A DNA stretch of 64,000 nucleotides from Mesorhizobium sp. DCY119. Its GTDB lineage: Bacteria > Pseudomonadota > Alphaproteobacteria > Rhizobiales > Rhizobiaceae. The position numbers and the translations under genes are program-made. Position 1 is the first letter of the stretch. Each line of letters begins with the position of its first letter. The notes below the pieces were generated by a model. It saw only the letters and a list, made by a program, of their open reading frames with translations. It did no database searches and had not been told where the DNA came from. The DNA lies in NCBI RefSeq assembly GCF_003590645.1, contig NZ_CP031834.1, positions 3,224,501 to 3,288,500 on the forward strand, read 5' to 3'. This document shows, one piece after another, positions 44,683 to 53,202 of the stretch.

Positions 44683-45135
44683 ATGAAACTGGATGGTTTT
44701 CTCAAGGTTCCCGACATCAAAGGCCCCAGTGGCCGCGAGGGGCACAGCGACGAAATAGAAATACACGGGATGGAATACGGCATGGTCGCGCCGCATGATC
44801 CCAACTCGCTATCGCGCCGTGGCCGCGTGGCCCTCGGCGTCATCAAGTTCATCAAGCACTACGACCAGTCCTCGCCCTATCTGAAGCAGGCGCTGTTCAA
44901 GAACAAGAAGCTGGACGAGGTGAAATTCTCGGCCCGCCGGACCATCGAGGAAAAGAGCAGCGACTACCTGGTGATCACGCTGACCGATGCCTCGGTGATC
45001 GCATACGACATGAAGCCCAGCGAGCTTGAGCCCGACCTGCTCGAGGAAATCGTCGGTTTTGCCTACAAGAAGATCAAGTTCGAATACGAGGAAGGCAAGC
45101 ACTCGGCCGAAATGGACGTCAGTGTCGGCGTTTGA
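44683..45135 (+). CDS. hcp: Type VI secretion tube protein Hcp (TssD)
   Basis: 150-residue tube subunit of the inner Hcp hexamer stack; also a common cargo carrier. Signature: FLKVPDIKGPSGREGHSDEIEIHGMEYGM, and VIKFIKHYDQSSPYLKQALFKNKKL. A single Hcp domain with no fused effector. It has its own ribosome binding site (GAACGGAA region) 26 bp after tssC. Confidence 0.96.
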   Translation: MKLDGFLKVPDIKGPSGREGHSDEIEIHGMEYGMVAPHDPNSLSRRGRVALGVIKFIKHYDQSSPYLKQALFKNKKLDEVKFSARRTIEEKSSDYLVITLTDASVIAYDMKPSELEPDLLEEIVGFAYKKIKFEYEEGKHSAEMDVSVGV

Positions 45136-45162
45136 TCTCCACGACGACTTTCCGGTAGCGAG

Positions 45163-45882
45163 ATGAGCAAGAGCCGCAGCCCTACTCAGGCAAGACGCGA
45201 GGCGGTCCAACCTTCACTTTGGGACCGCCTCGTCAATGATTTGCCGGGCGTGAACTCCGACATCGACGGGCTTCAGCAGGCCGTTCGGACCGAGATCGGA
45301 TCGGATCGGGTTGATGTTCTGCTCGAAGGCGGAGCGCGGACGATCGAGGCGGACGCCGCGCTGACGAAGGACCAGAAGCGAAGCCTGCATCGCCTGATCT
45401 TCCAGAACCAGCGGCGCATGGAACTGGAAACCCGCGGTATCGTGGTTTCGGCGGAGGTTCTGCGCGAGGCGGTGCGGCGCGACATCGAGGCGCTGTTCAA
45501 CACCGAGCGCTTCGAGGCAACGCCGCTGCTCACCGCTTTCGAGGCCGACCAGCTCGGCGACGATCCGCCGTCGCTGGACGACTTTCCCGAGGTGCGGCGC
45601 AGCGTGGTCAATTACGGCGTGCCGTCCTTTTCGGGCCGTTCCGCCCGCGATTTCGACCGTGAGGCGCTGGCGCGGGAAATCCGCAGCGTGCTTGCGGCAT
45701 TCGAGCCGCGGCTGAAGGAAAGCGCGACGAAGGTCACCGTCAACAGCGGCGACAAGAGCGTGGGGCTCTCCATCGAAATCGACGCGGTGCTGATGATGTC
45801 GCCGACGCCCGAACGGATGCGCCTGCGAACGATGATCGACCTCGACAATGGCTCGGCACGGACCGATTTGAAGGATGTCTGA
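45163..45882 (+). CDS. tssE: Type VI secretion baseplate protein TssE with internal insertion
   Basis: gp25-like baseplate wedge component. At 239 residues it is longer than typical TssE (130-170). The usual start (PSLWDRLVND, about 18-27) and core (VRRDIEALFNTERF, about 104) are separated by about 65 residues not normally present, rich in charged residues (TKDQKRSLHRLIFQNQRRME). The C-terminal LRTMIDLDNG follows the family. It lies between hcp and tssF. Confidence 0.85.
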   Translation: MSKSRSPTQARREAVQPSLWDRLVNDLPGVNSDIDGLQQAVRTEIGSDRVDVLLEGGARTIEADAALTKDQKRSLHRLIFQNQRRMELETRGIVVSAEVLREAVRRDIEALFNTERFEATPLLTAFEADQLGDDPPSLDDFPEVRRSVVNYGVPSFSGRSARDFDREALAREIRSVLAAFEPRLKESATKVTVNSGDKSVGLSIEIDAVLMMSPTPERMRLRTMIDLDNGSARTDLKDV

Positions 45883-45884
45883 CA

Positions 45885-47759
45885 ATGGACAGGGTCTTCC
45901 TGGAATATTACGAGGAGGAACTGACCCACATCCGCGCGCTCGCAACCGAGTTCGCGGACATGCATCCGGCCGTTGCCCGCAACCTGTCGCTCGATACGGT
46001 GCCCTGCCCCGACCCTTATGTGGAGCGGCTGCTTGATGGCGTCGCCTTTCTCGCGGCACGCACCAGGCTGAAGGTCGATGCGGAGCGCGCGCGGTTTTCC
46101 CGCAGCGTGCTCGAGGTGCTGTATCCCGATCTGGTTGCCTCAACGCCTGCGACAGCGATCGTGGTGCTGAAGCCGGGACAGCAGGTCCAGACCATGCTCG
46201 CCGGCCATGTCGTGAAACGCGGCACGCGGCTGGTATCGGGCCTGCAACCCGGCCTGTCGACGCGCTGCACCTACACCACCGCGCAGGATGTGACGCTGTG
46301 GCCGCTGGCGATCACCTCGATCGGCTATATTCAGGATCGAAGCGCGCTGGCAGCGGCCGGCATCGCGCCGGTCAACGGCGTCGGCGGCGAAGCAGCGCTG
46401 CGGCTGACCTTTGCGCGCACAGGCAAGGGCAAGCTCAACGAGTTGGCGCTCGACCGGCTCGACCTCTACTTTTCCGAACGCACGAAAGCGCCGCTTCTCT
46501 TCGATACGCTGTTCGGCAGCTGCGTTGGCGTCGCGGCCCGCCCTGAAGGCCGGGACCACCGGCCCTCGCCCTTGCCGGCGCTGGAAATGATCGGCATTCG
46601 CGACGACGAGGCGCTGATGCCGCGCACGCGCCCGACCTTCGAGGGTTATCGGTTGCTGCGGGAATATTTCGTCATGCCCGAGCGGTTCCATTTCGCGCGC
46701 ATCGACGGGCTGCAACGCGTCGTGCGGCAATGCGAGGCCGGGCTTGAAGTCATTTTCCTGCTGCGGCGGCCAGTGCCGGAACTTGCCGATCTGACGCCCG
46801 GAGATTTCGAGCTTTTCGCGACACCGATCATCAATCTCTTCGAGCGCGAGTGCAATGTGATCGAGCTCGACAAGCGCCGCACGCGGCAGGTGCTGCACGC
46901 CGACCGCACGCGGCCGCGCGATTTCGAGATATACCGCCCGATCCGGGTCGAGGATGCCGATGTCGAGGGCCCTGACGCGGACATTCCGGCGCTGTTCAGC
47001 CTGGGACAGAACCGTGGCAGCGGCTGGGTCTACTCGACCGAACGACGTCCGCGCCGAGCGACCGAGGACGAAAGACGCCAGGGCCAGACCCGCACCTCCT
47101 ATGCCGGCGACGATGTATTCCTGGCGATTTCGCGGCCTGCAGGCACCGAGCCGGGCCGGCCGCTGAAGCGCGTCGATATCGCGGCACTGTGCACCAATCG
47201 CGACCTGCCGATCCTTGACGACACGCCGACGCTGACGCTCGAAAGCGGCGATCCGGTCGAGGCGGTGAAGCTGCTCGGCTCGATGCGCCCGCCACGCGCC
47301 GCCATTCCCGCCACGCTGCCAGCGGGTGCGGCTGGCGAATCCCGCGCCGACGATCTGGCATGGCGGCTGGTCGCGCAGCTCTCGCTCAACTTCCTCAGTC
47401 TTGCCGAAGAAGGCCGCGGCGCCGAGCCGCTGCACGCACTGCTCGATCTCTATGCCGATCGCGGCGATCCGGGACTGGCGCGGCATGTGCGCTCGATCAC
47501 CCGCGTCGAAACGCGCCCGGTGGTCGAGCGGCTGCCGATCGACGGGCCGATGTGTTTCGGCCGCGGCACGGAGGTGACGCTTCATATCGATCAGTCTGTG
47601 CTGGCGGGACAAAGTGCGCTGCTGCTTTCGGCACTGCTTTCGCAGCTATTCGCCCGCCATGCCGCGATCAACGCATTCGTGCGCACCCGCACACGGCTGA
47701 CCCGGAAACAGGAGGATGTGCCATGGCCGATGACGCCCGGCAGTCGCTGCCTGATCTAG
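45885..47759 (+). CDS. tssF: Type VI secretion baseplate protein TssF
   Basis: 624-residue baseplate subunit (ImpG/VasA). It begins with the typical MDRVFLEYYEEELTHIRALATEFADMHP. Its later segments match the family (RLLREYFVMPERFHFARIDGL, and PVERLPIDGPMCFGRGTEV near the end). It begins 3 bp after tssE and overlaps the start of tssG by about 37 bp. Confidence 0.96.
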   Translation: MDRVFLEYYEEELTHIRALATEFADMHPAVARNLSLDTVPCPDPYVERLLDGVAFLAARTRLKVDAERARFSRSVLEVLYPDLVASTPATAIVVLKPGQQVQTMLAGHVVKRGTRLVSGLQPGLSTRCTYTTAQDVTLWPLAITSIGYIQDRSALAAAGIAPVNGVGGEAALRLTFARTGKGKLNELALDRLDLYFSERTKAPLLFDTLFGSCVGVAARPEGRDHRPSPLPALEMIGIRDDEALMPRTRPTFEGYRLLREYFVMPERFHFARIDGLQRVVRQCEAGLEVIFLLRRPVPELADLTPGDFELFATPIINLFERECNVIELDKRRTRQVLHADRTRPRDFEIYRPIRVEDADVEGPDADIPALFSLGQNRGSGWVYSTERRPRRATEDERRQGQTRTSYAGDDVFLAISRPAGTEPGRPLKRVDIAALCTNRDLPILDDTPTLTLESGDPVEAVKLLGSMRPPRAAIPATLPAGAAGESRADDLAWRLVAQLSLNFLSLAEEGRGAEPLHALLDLYADRGDPGLARHVRSITRVETRPVVERLPIDGPMCFGRGTEVTLHIDQSVLAGQSALLLSALLSQLFARHAAINAFVRTRTRLTRKQEDVPWPMTPGSRCLI

Positions 47760-48781
47760 GCACGATCACGCCCCCCGATGAGACCTACGATTTCTTCGAA
47801 CTGCTGCGGCAGCTTGAGGGCGACGGCCGGCTGTTCGGTCACTCCGGCAGGCCGGATCATGAACCGGCGCGGCTCGGCCAGCATGTGCGGCTCGATTTTG
47901 CGTTGAGCGATGTGGTGGCGGTTCGCCAGCCGGTGGACAATTCCCCTGCCCGCGTCACGGTCGCCAATCTGGGATTGATGGGGCCGGAAGGCCCGCTGCC
48001 GATCCACCTGACGCGCTGGGTGCTCGACCGGCTGTCGCAGCGCTGGTTCGCGGGTGCTGCGGCGCGCGAAACCAGCGACACGACCTTCGTCGATTTCGCC
48101 AACATCCTGCAGCACCGGATGATCGCGCTGTTCTACCGGGCGTGGGCGGACGCGCATCCGGCAGTGCAGGTCGAGCGCAAGGTCGGCGGCCGCGTGCGTT
48201 CCATGCTGGAGACGCTGTCCGGCATCGGTCTGCCCGGCATGCTCGGACCAAAATCTTCAGAACTCTATGCGGTCAAGCTGCGCCAAGCCCCAGCGCTCGC
48301 CCATCAGGTGGAAGGCCCGGAGCGCCTGACGCAGTTCCTGGCCGAGGCGCTTAACGTATCGGTCCAGCTCAAGGAATTCGTCGGCGTCTGGACCGCTGTT
48401 CCCGCTAAGCTGCAGACCCGGCTTGGCAGCGCCTATGCCGCTCTCTGCCGTGGGGCGACGATCGGGCCACGGATATTCCAGCGGCAAAGCCGTATCGAGC
48501 TTCGCGTCGGACCGGTTGCGTTGGCGGATTACGAGGCGTTCCTGCCCGGCGGCAAGCGGCTGGAGCTTCTGCGGACGGCCGTCCGCGAACTGGTCGGCGA
48601 CGTGCTCGATGTCGATGTGCGCATCGTTCTCGCGCGCCAGGAGATCCCAGCGGCCAAGCTCGGAACGGCGCGGCTCGCCCGCACCACATGGCTGCCGCAA
48701 AAGAGCGAGCGCGCCGACGCGGAGGACCTGCTGATGCGGGTCGCGGTTGGCTGGCGGCCAGAAATGGCGGAGGCGGCATGA
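47723..48781 (+). CDS. tssG: Type VI secretion baseplate protein TssG
   Basis: 352-residue baseplate subunit (ImpH). The family start (TYDFFELLRQLEGDGRLFGHS), GPEGPLPIHLTRWVLDR and LGSAYAALCRGATIGPRIFQRQSRIELRVGP are clear. ATG 47723 has GGAGG upstream; the open frame back to 47360 is a shadow of tssF. It overlaps the tagH start by 4 bp. Confidence 0.95.
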   Translation: MADDARQSLPDLGTITPPDETYDFFELLRQLEGDGRLFGHSGRPDHEPARLGQHVRLDFALSDVVAVRQPVDNSPARVTVANLGLMGPEGPLPIHLTRWVLDRLSQRWFAGAAARETSDTTFVDFANILQHRMIALFYRAWADAHPAVQVERKVGGRVRSMLETLSGIGLPGMLGPKSSELYAVKLRQAPALAHQVEGPERLTQFLAEALNVSVQLKEFVGVWTAVPAKLQTRLGSAYAALCRGATIGPRIFQRQSRIELRVGPVALADYEAFLPGGKRLELLRTAVRELVGDVLDVDVRIVLARQEIPAAKLGTARLARTTWLPQKSERADAEDLLMRVAVGWRPEMAEAA

Positions 48782-50070
48782 GCCTCATTCTCACACTTGA
48801 GCAAGGACCGCGGCCCCAGGCAATGCGCCAGGCCAGCCTGCAGGACGGCGAACTGGTGATCGGCCGCAGCACCGAGGCGGATTGGCGCCTGGACGACCCC
48901 GACATGTTCGTTTCGCGCGCCCATTGCACGATTGCGAGCGGCCCGGACGGCTATACCGTGACCGACACGTCGAGCAGCGGCTTGTTCGTCGACGATGCCC
49001 ACGGCCCGCTGGGTGCCGGCAATTCGACAGCCTTGCGCCACGGCATGCGGCTGCGTCTGGGTGACTACGTGCTGCGTGTCGACCTTCAGGATGCCGCCAC
49101 GGCCCAGCCTTCTCCCTTCGCCTCCCCCGCAGCCGCCTCGCGGGCGCCGGTAGCCATCGACCGCGACGACTTCTTTTCCGCCCGCGTGGAGGAAGAGCCG
49201 AAGCGGCAAAGGCCGGCCGATCTGCCAAACCCGTTCGAGCATCCAGAGCCGGGCGCATACCATGCGTCGGAACGTTCGGAAGTCAGGCTGCGGTCTTCGC
49301 CGGCTTTCGACGACCCGTTCAGCATGGATCCCGTCGCCACGCCGAAACCCGACGAGGAAAAAAGCGACGGTTTTGAGGGAAACAGCCCGTTTTTCGGAGG
49401 GCCGGTTTCGGGAACGAGGCTTGAGCCGCAGAGCACACCGGCCGAGCGGCAGCCGGCGCCCAGGCCCGCACCAGTCCAGAAGCCGGCGGCTGCTCCATCC
49501 GACAGCGCGCTTCGCGAAGCTTTCCTGCGCGGCATGGGGTTGAACGCTGCCGCGCTGCCAACGAATGACGCCATTGCCGAGATGGAAGAGTTCGGCCGCG
49601 AATACCGGCTGATGATGGACGGGCTGATGCAGCTTCTGCGCAAGCGCGCCGAGGAGAAAGGCAATGCCCGTATCGCCCAGACCGTGGTGCAGGCGTCCGG
49701 CGTCAACCCGCTCAAATTCCTGCCGACCGTGGAGGACGCGCTGGAGACGCTGATTGCCGAAAGCAGCCCGGGGTTTCTGCCCGCCGATGCCGCGATCAAG
49801 GACGCAGTGCGCGATCTCGCCCATCACCATGTCAGCGCCTGGCGCGGCATACAGGGCGCGCTGCGGCACATGATCGACCGCTTCGATCCGGCCACGATCG
49901 AAGCGGAACTCAAATCGCATTCGAAGGCGGACGTGCTCCTGGCCGGCGGTCGCCGCGCCAAGCTCTGGGACCTCTATCTGCAACGCCACCGCGAGATCGC
50001 CACGAACGCCGAGACGCGTTTCATGGGCGAGATCGGCGCCGATTTCCGCAACGCTTACGAACAGGAGTAG
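48778..50070 (+). CDS. tagH: Type VI secretion FHA-domain protein TagH (ImpI)
   Basis: 430-residue regulator. The FHA domain covers residues 1-100 (VIGRSTEADWRLDDPDMFVSRAHCTI with SRAHC at about 46). A Pro/Ala-rich linker (about 100-240) leads to the conserved ImpI C-terminal domain from about 245 (LREAFLRGMGLNAAAL, PLKFLPTVEDALETLI). In other systems FHA proteins respond to PpkA kinase; no PpkA or PppA gene is in this window. ATG overlaps the tssG stop. Confidence 0.93.
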   Translation: MSLILTLEQGPRPQAMRQASLQDGELVIGRSTEADWRLDDPDMFVSRAHCTIASGPDGYTVTDTSSSGLFVDDAHGPLGAGNSTALRHGMRLRLGDYVLRVDLQDAATAQPSPFASPAAASRAPVAIDRDDFFSARVEEEPKRQRPADLPNPFEHPEPGAYHASERSEVRLRSSPAFDDPFSMDPVATPKPDEEKSDGFEGNSPFFGGPVSGTRLEPQSTPAERQPAPRPAPVQKPAAAPSDSALREAFLRGMGLNAAALPTNDAIAEMEEFGREYRLMMDGLMQLLRKRAEEKGNARIAQTVVQASGVNPLKFLPTVEDALETLIAESSPGFLPADAAIKDAVRDLAHHHVSAWRGIQGALRHMIDRFDPATIEAELKSHSKADVLLAGGRRAKLWDLYLQRHREIATNAETRFMGEIGADFRNAYEQE

Positions 50071-50073
50071 TGC

Positions 50074-50523
50074 ATGATCCACCGACGCGGTTTTCTCATC
50101 GCAATTGGCGCGACTGGCCTTTCAGCCTGCGTCGGCGCACCCAAACCAGCCATGGTCACCGTGGCCCTGAAGGGCGAAGCGGGCATGAACAAAGGGCCTG
50201 ACGGCACCGATCGCCCGGTCACCGTGCTGATCCTGCGGCTGAAGAGCCTCGGAGCGTTCAATTCGGCCGACTATTTCGCCCTGCAGGGCGATCCGTCTGC
50301 CGCGCTTGGTGCCGATCTCGTCGGGCTAGACCGGATTGCGGTTGCTCCGGGCGCAAGCACGTCCAAGACAATCGGCTTCGAGCCGGAAGCGCCTTACATG
50401 GGCGTCGTCGCGCTTGTGAGAGAACCGGATGGGCGCAACTGGCGCGCCTCGTCGCCGGTCAATCCGAAATCCAAGGTAACGAAGAATGTGACGCTCGGCC
50501 CGGGCGGCCTGTCGCTCGGCTGA
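50074..50523 (+). CDS. tssJ: Type VI secretion lipoprotein TssJ
   Basis: 149-residue outer-membrane lipoprotein of the TssJLM complex. Signal peptide MIHRRGFLIAIGATGLSAC with lipobox LSAC and lipidation at Cys19. It contains VTVLILRLKSLGAFNSADYFAL, the usual TssJ beta-core, in which the loop contacts TssM. Located between tagH and tssK. Confidence 0.93.
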   Translation: MIHRRGFLIAIGATGLSACVGAPKPAMVTVALKGEAGMNKGPDGTDRPVTVLILRLKSLGAFNSADYFALQGDPSAALGADLVGLDRIAVAPGASTSKTIGFEPEAPYMGVVALVREPDGRNWRASSPVNPKSKVTKNVTLGPGGLSLG

Positions 50524-50536
50524 CGGAGAGAAACGC

Positions 50537-51871
50537 ATGAGCGATTCCAACAGGGTGCTTTGGTCCGAGGGTCTGTTTCTTCGCACACAGCACTTCCAGC
50601 AGCAGGACCGCCACACCGAGGACATGCTGCGTGGCGCGTTGCAAGCCGGCCGGTTGCAGACATACGGCTTCCGGTCGTTGACGCTTGACGAGTCGATGCT
50701 GGAGGCCGGGCGGATCGCGATCCTGTCGGCGCGCGGGATACTGCCCGACGGCACGCCCTTCGCCATTCCGGAGACGATGGACGCGCCGACGCCGCTGGCA
50801 ATCACGCCCGAAACGGGCGCAGGCGCGGTTCTGCTTGCCCTGCCGCTGGAACCGCCAGGCGGGGCAAGCTTCGATCCTGCCCATGCCGAGCCGACCGGCG
50901 CGCGTTATCGCGGTCGCATCGAGTGGGTGCGTGATGCCGTGCATGGCGGTGCGGATGCCGAGGAAGTCGAGATCGCCCGGCCGCAATCGCTGCTGCTCGC
51001 CCCGACTTCTGCGGTTGGCGGCTATACGGCGATGCCGGTCGCCGAAATACAGGGGTTGCGCGCCGATGGCGGGATATCGCTGGTCGAAAATTTCCTGCCG
51101 CCTGCATTGGTGACCGACGCGGTGCCCTGGTATTCGCAACTGCTTCAGGAGGTTATCACCGGTCTCGACCGCATCGCAGACGCGCATGGCAAGATGGTGC
51201 TGGGTGGACCGGGACGCAGTGTCGAAAACCTGCTGGTGCTCAACCTCGCCAACGAGGCGCGGCCACGGCTGGCGCATATGCTGGCGCAGGAGCTGTTTCA
51301 TCCGGCCGAGCTGTTTCTGGAACTCGCAGGGCTCGCCGGACGCATGGCGACCTATGGTTCGGGCTCGCGGCGGCTGACCGAACTGCCGATCTACGATCAT
51401 ATGGCACCCGGCCCCGCCTTCTCCGCGCTTGCCGATACGCTGCGCTCGCTGATCCTCAGCCTGCGCTATGTCGAGCCGAAGTCGCGGGCCCTGCCCGTCA
51501 TGCGGCACGCAACCAACGTCTGGAAGATCCGCATCGACAATCCGAAGGTGCTGACCGCCAGCCGCATCGTGGTGCGGGTGGGTTCGGAACTGTCGGACGA
51601 ACAGTTGCGCAAGATTTTCGTCAATCAGGTGACAGTGGGTTCGGCCGACGAATTCGAGGCGCTGTGGAAATCGCGCCTGCCGGGTATCCCGCTCAAACCC
51701 CTGCATTCGCAGCCGCGCGAAATTCCCTATGACGGCGACCGGCTTTGCCTGGAACTCGACCAGCGCAGCGAACACTGGGCCTCGCTTCTCGACGCGCCGG
51801 GCTTCGTCATCGGGGTTTCCGGCGTGCTGCCAAGCGAGCCGCAGGTCGACTGCTATTCGGTGAACAGGTGA
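50537..51871 (+). CDS. tssK: Type VI secretion baseplate-to-membrane adaptor TssK
   Basis: 444-residue adaptor that joins the baseplate to the membrane complex. It starts VLWSEGLFLRTQHFQQQDRH, the family signature, and contains LARLAHMLAQELFH-like text (EARPRLAHMLAQELFHPAELFLELAGL). Complete. It is followed 4 bp on by tssL. Confidence 0.96.
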   Translation: MSDSNRVLWSEGLFLRTQHFQQQDRHTEDMLRGALQAGRLQTYGFRSLTLDESMLEAGRIAILSARGILPDGTPFAIPETMDAPTPLAITPETGAGAVLLALPLEPPGGASFDPAHAEPTGARYRGRIEWVRDAVHGGADAEEVEIARPQSLLLAPTSAVGGYTAMPVAEIQGLRADGGISLVENFLPPALVTDAVPWYSQLLQEVITGLDRIADAHGKMVLGGPGRSVENLLVLNLANEARPRLAHMLAQELFHPAELFLELAGLAGRMATYGSGSRRLTELPIYDHMAPGPAFSALADTLRSLILSLRYVEPKSRALPVMRHATNVWKIRIDNPKVLTASRIVVRVGSELSDEQLRKIFVNQVTVGSADEFEALWKSRLPGIPLKPLHSQPREIPYDGDRLCLELDQRSEHWASLLDAPGFVIGVSGVLPSEPQVDCYSVNR

Positions 51872-51875
51872 GGCG

Positions 51876-53201
51876 ATGAGCAGGGACGATCCATTCGGCC
51901 TCTCCGACGATCGCGATCGCACCCGCATCCGCCTTGTCGCGGCACCGCCGCCCGTGCGGCAATACCCGGTTCCACCGCCCGGCGCGCCGCTGAAGCGGAC
52001 AAGGGCGCATCCCAATGCGCTCATCAACGCGTTTGCGCCGCTGCTGGAATTCGCGCCTGAAATGGAAAACGCGCTGCCGCCGGAAAACCCGGAGGCATTG
52101 CGCACGCGGCTGCTGGAAGAACTCGTGACGGCGCGCGACGCCGCCATTGCCGGCGGCTCCTCGCTGGCGCGCGCGGATGCGGCGGCATGGTCGGTCGCAG
52201 CATTGCTCGACGATCTCGCGCTCAACACGCCCTGGGGCGGCGCCAGTGCCTGGCCGCGCCAGCCGCTCGTGGTGATGCTGCGCGGCGACGTCGATGCCGG
52301 CACGCAGTTCTTTGCGCGGCTGGAAGAGCTCGAGCGCCATCCCAACCGCGACCGCGAACTGCTTGAATTGCAATATCAATGCCTGTCGCTCGGCTTTCGC
52401 GGCAAGTATCGCGTGCCGGGCCGTGCCGGCGACCGCTCGATCAGCGCCGTGCGCGCATCGGCCGCCCGCTTCCTGCGCAATGCGGATGCCGAGACCGCGC
52501 CGCTTTCACCGCACTGGAGAGGTGTGATCGCGGCGGATGAGCCGTCGCGTTTCATCGTGCCTATCTGGGTTCTGGGGGCAATCGCAGTGGTGCTTGCAAC
52601 GGCAATGCATATCGGGCTTTCGATGCGATTGAGCGGTGAAGCTGAAAAGCTCACCACGCTTGTCGGTGCCCTGCCTCCCTTCGAGCGCGCGGCAATCGTG
52701 CGGGCGCCGCGCGAACAGCCCGCACCCGCGGCCGAGCCGGTCGGTGTCGGGCTGCTGCCGGAATTCCAGGCTGCTGCCCCCGCCAATCTGGCTCAGGCGC
52801 TGAAGGGGCGCGAAAATGTTTCGCTGACCACGCTGATCATCCAGAGCACCAATCCGGAAGTGTTCCAGTCGTCCCGCGCCCAGCTCACCGACGGGTTCGA
52901 GCCACTGATCGCCTCGCTTGCCCGCGTGATCCAGGACAACCAGGAGCTGGTCGGCGATATCCTCGTCGTCGGCCATACCGACAGCGTGCCGCTCCAGTCG
53001 AGCAATCCGCTTTCGACGAACCAGCGCCTGTCCGAGGCGCGCGCCGTGACGATCGCCAACATACTGATCGAGAACGGCGTGCCGCGCGAACGCATCCGTG
53101 CCGAGGGCCGCGCCGCGACCAAACCCGTTGCCGACAACAAGACGCGCGCCGGCCGCGCGGCGAACCGGCGCGTTGAAGTGCTGATCGAGAAGAGGATGTA
53201 G
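51876..53201 (+). CDS. tssL: Type VI secretion protein TssL with C-terminal OmpA domain
   Basis: 441-residue inner-membrane protein. A DotU-like cytosolic domain (residues 45-215; EELVTARDAAI, ALLDDLALNTPWGG, LELQYQCLSLGF) precedes one transmembrane helix at 225-247 (FIVPIWVLGAIAVVLATAM). A periplasmic OmpA-like peptidoglycan-binding domain follows (310-441; DILVVGHTDSVPL, NQRLSEARAVTIANILI). This is the extended TssL type with its own cell-wall anchor. Confidence 0.95.
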   Translation: MSRDDPFGLSDDRDRTRIRLVAAPPPVRQYPVPPPGAPLKRTRAHPNALINAFAPLLEFAPEMENALPPENPEALRTRLLEELVTARDAAIAGGSSLARADAAAWSVAALLDDLALNTPWGGASAWPRQPLVVMLRGDVDAGTQFFARLEELERHPNRDRELLELQYQCLSLGFRGKYRVPGRAGDRSISAVRASAARFLRNADAETAPLSPHWRGVIAADEPSRFIVPIWVLGAIAVVLATAMHIGLSMRLSGEAEKLTTLVGALPPFERAAIVRAPREQPAPAAEPVGVGLLPEFQAAAPANLAQALKGRENVSLTTLIIQSTNPEVFQSSRAQLTDGFEPLIASLARVIQDNQELVGDILVVGHTDSVPLQSSNPLSTNQRLSEARAVTIANILIENGVPRERIRAEGRAATKPVADNKTRAGRAANRRVEVLIEKRM

Positions 53202-53202
53202 C

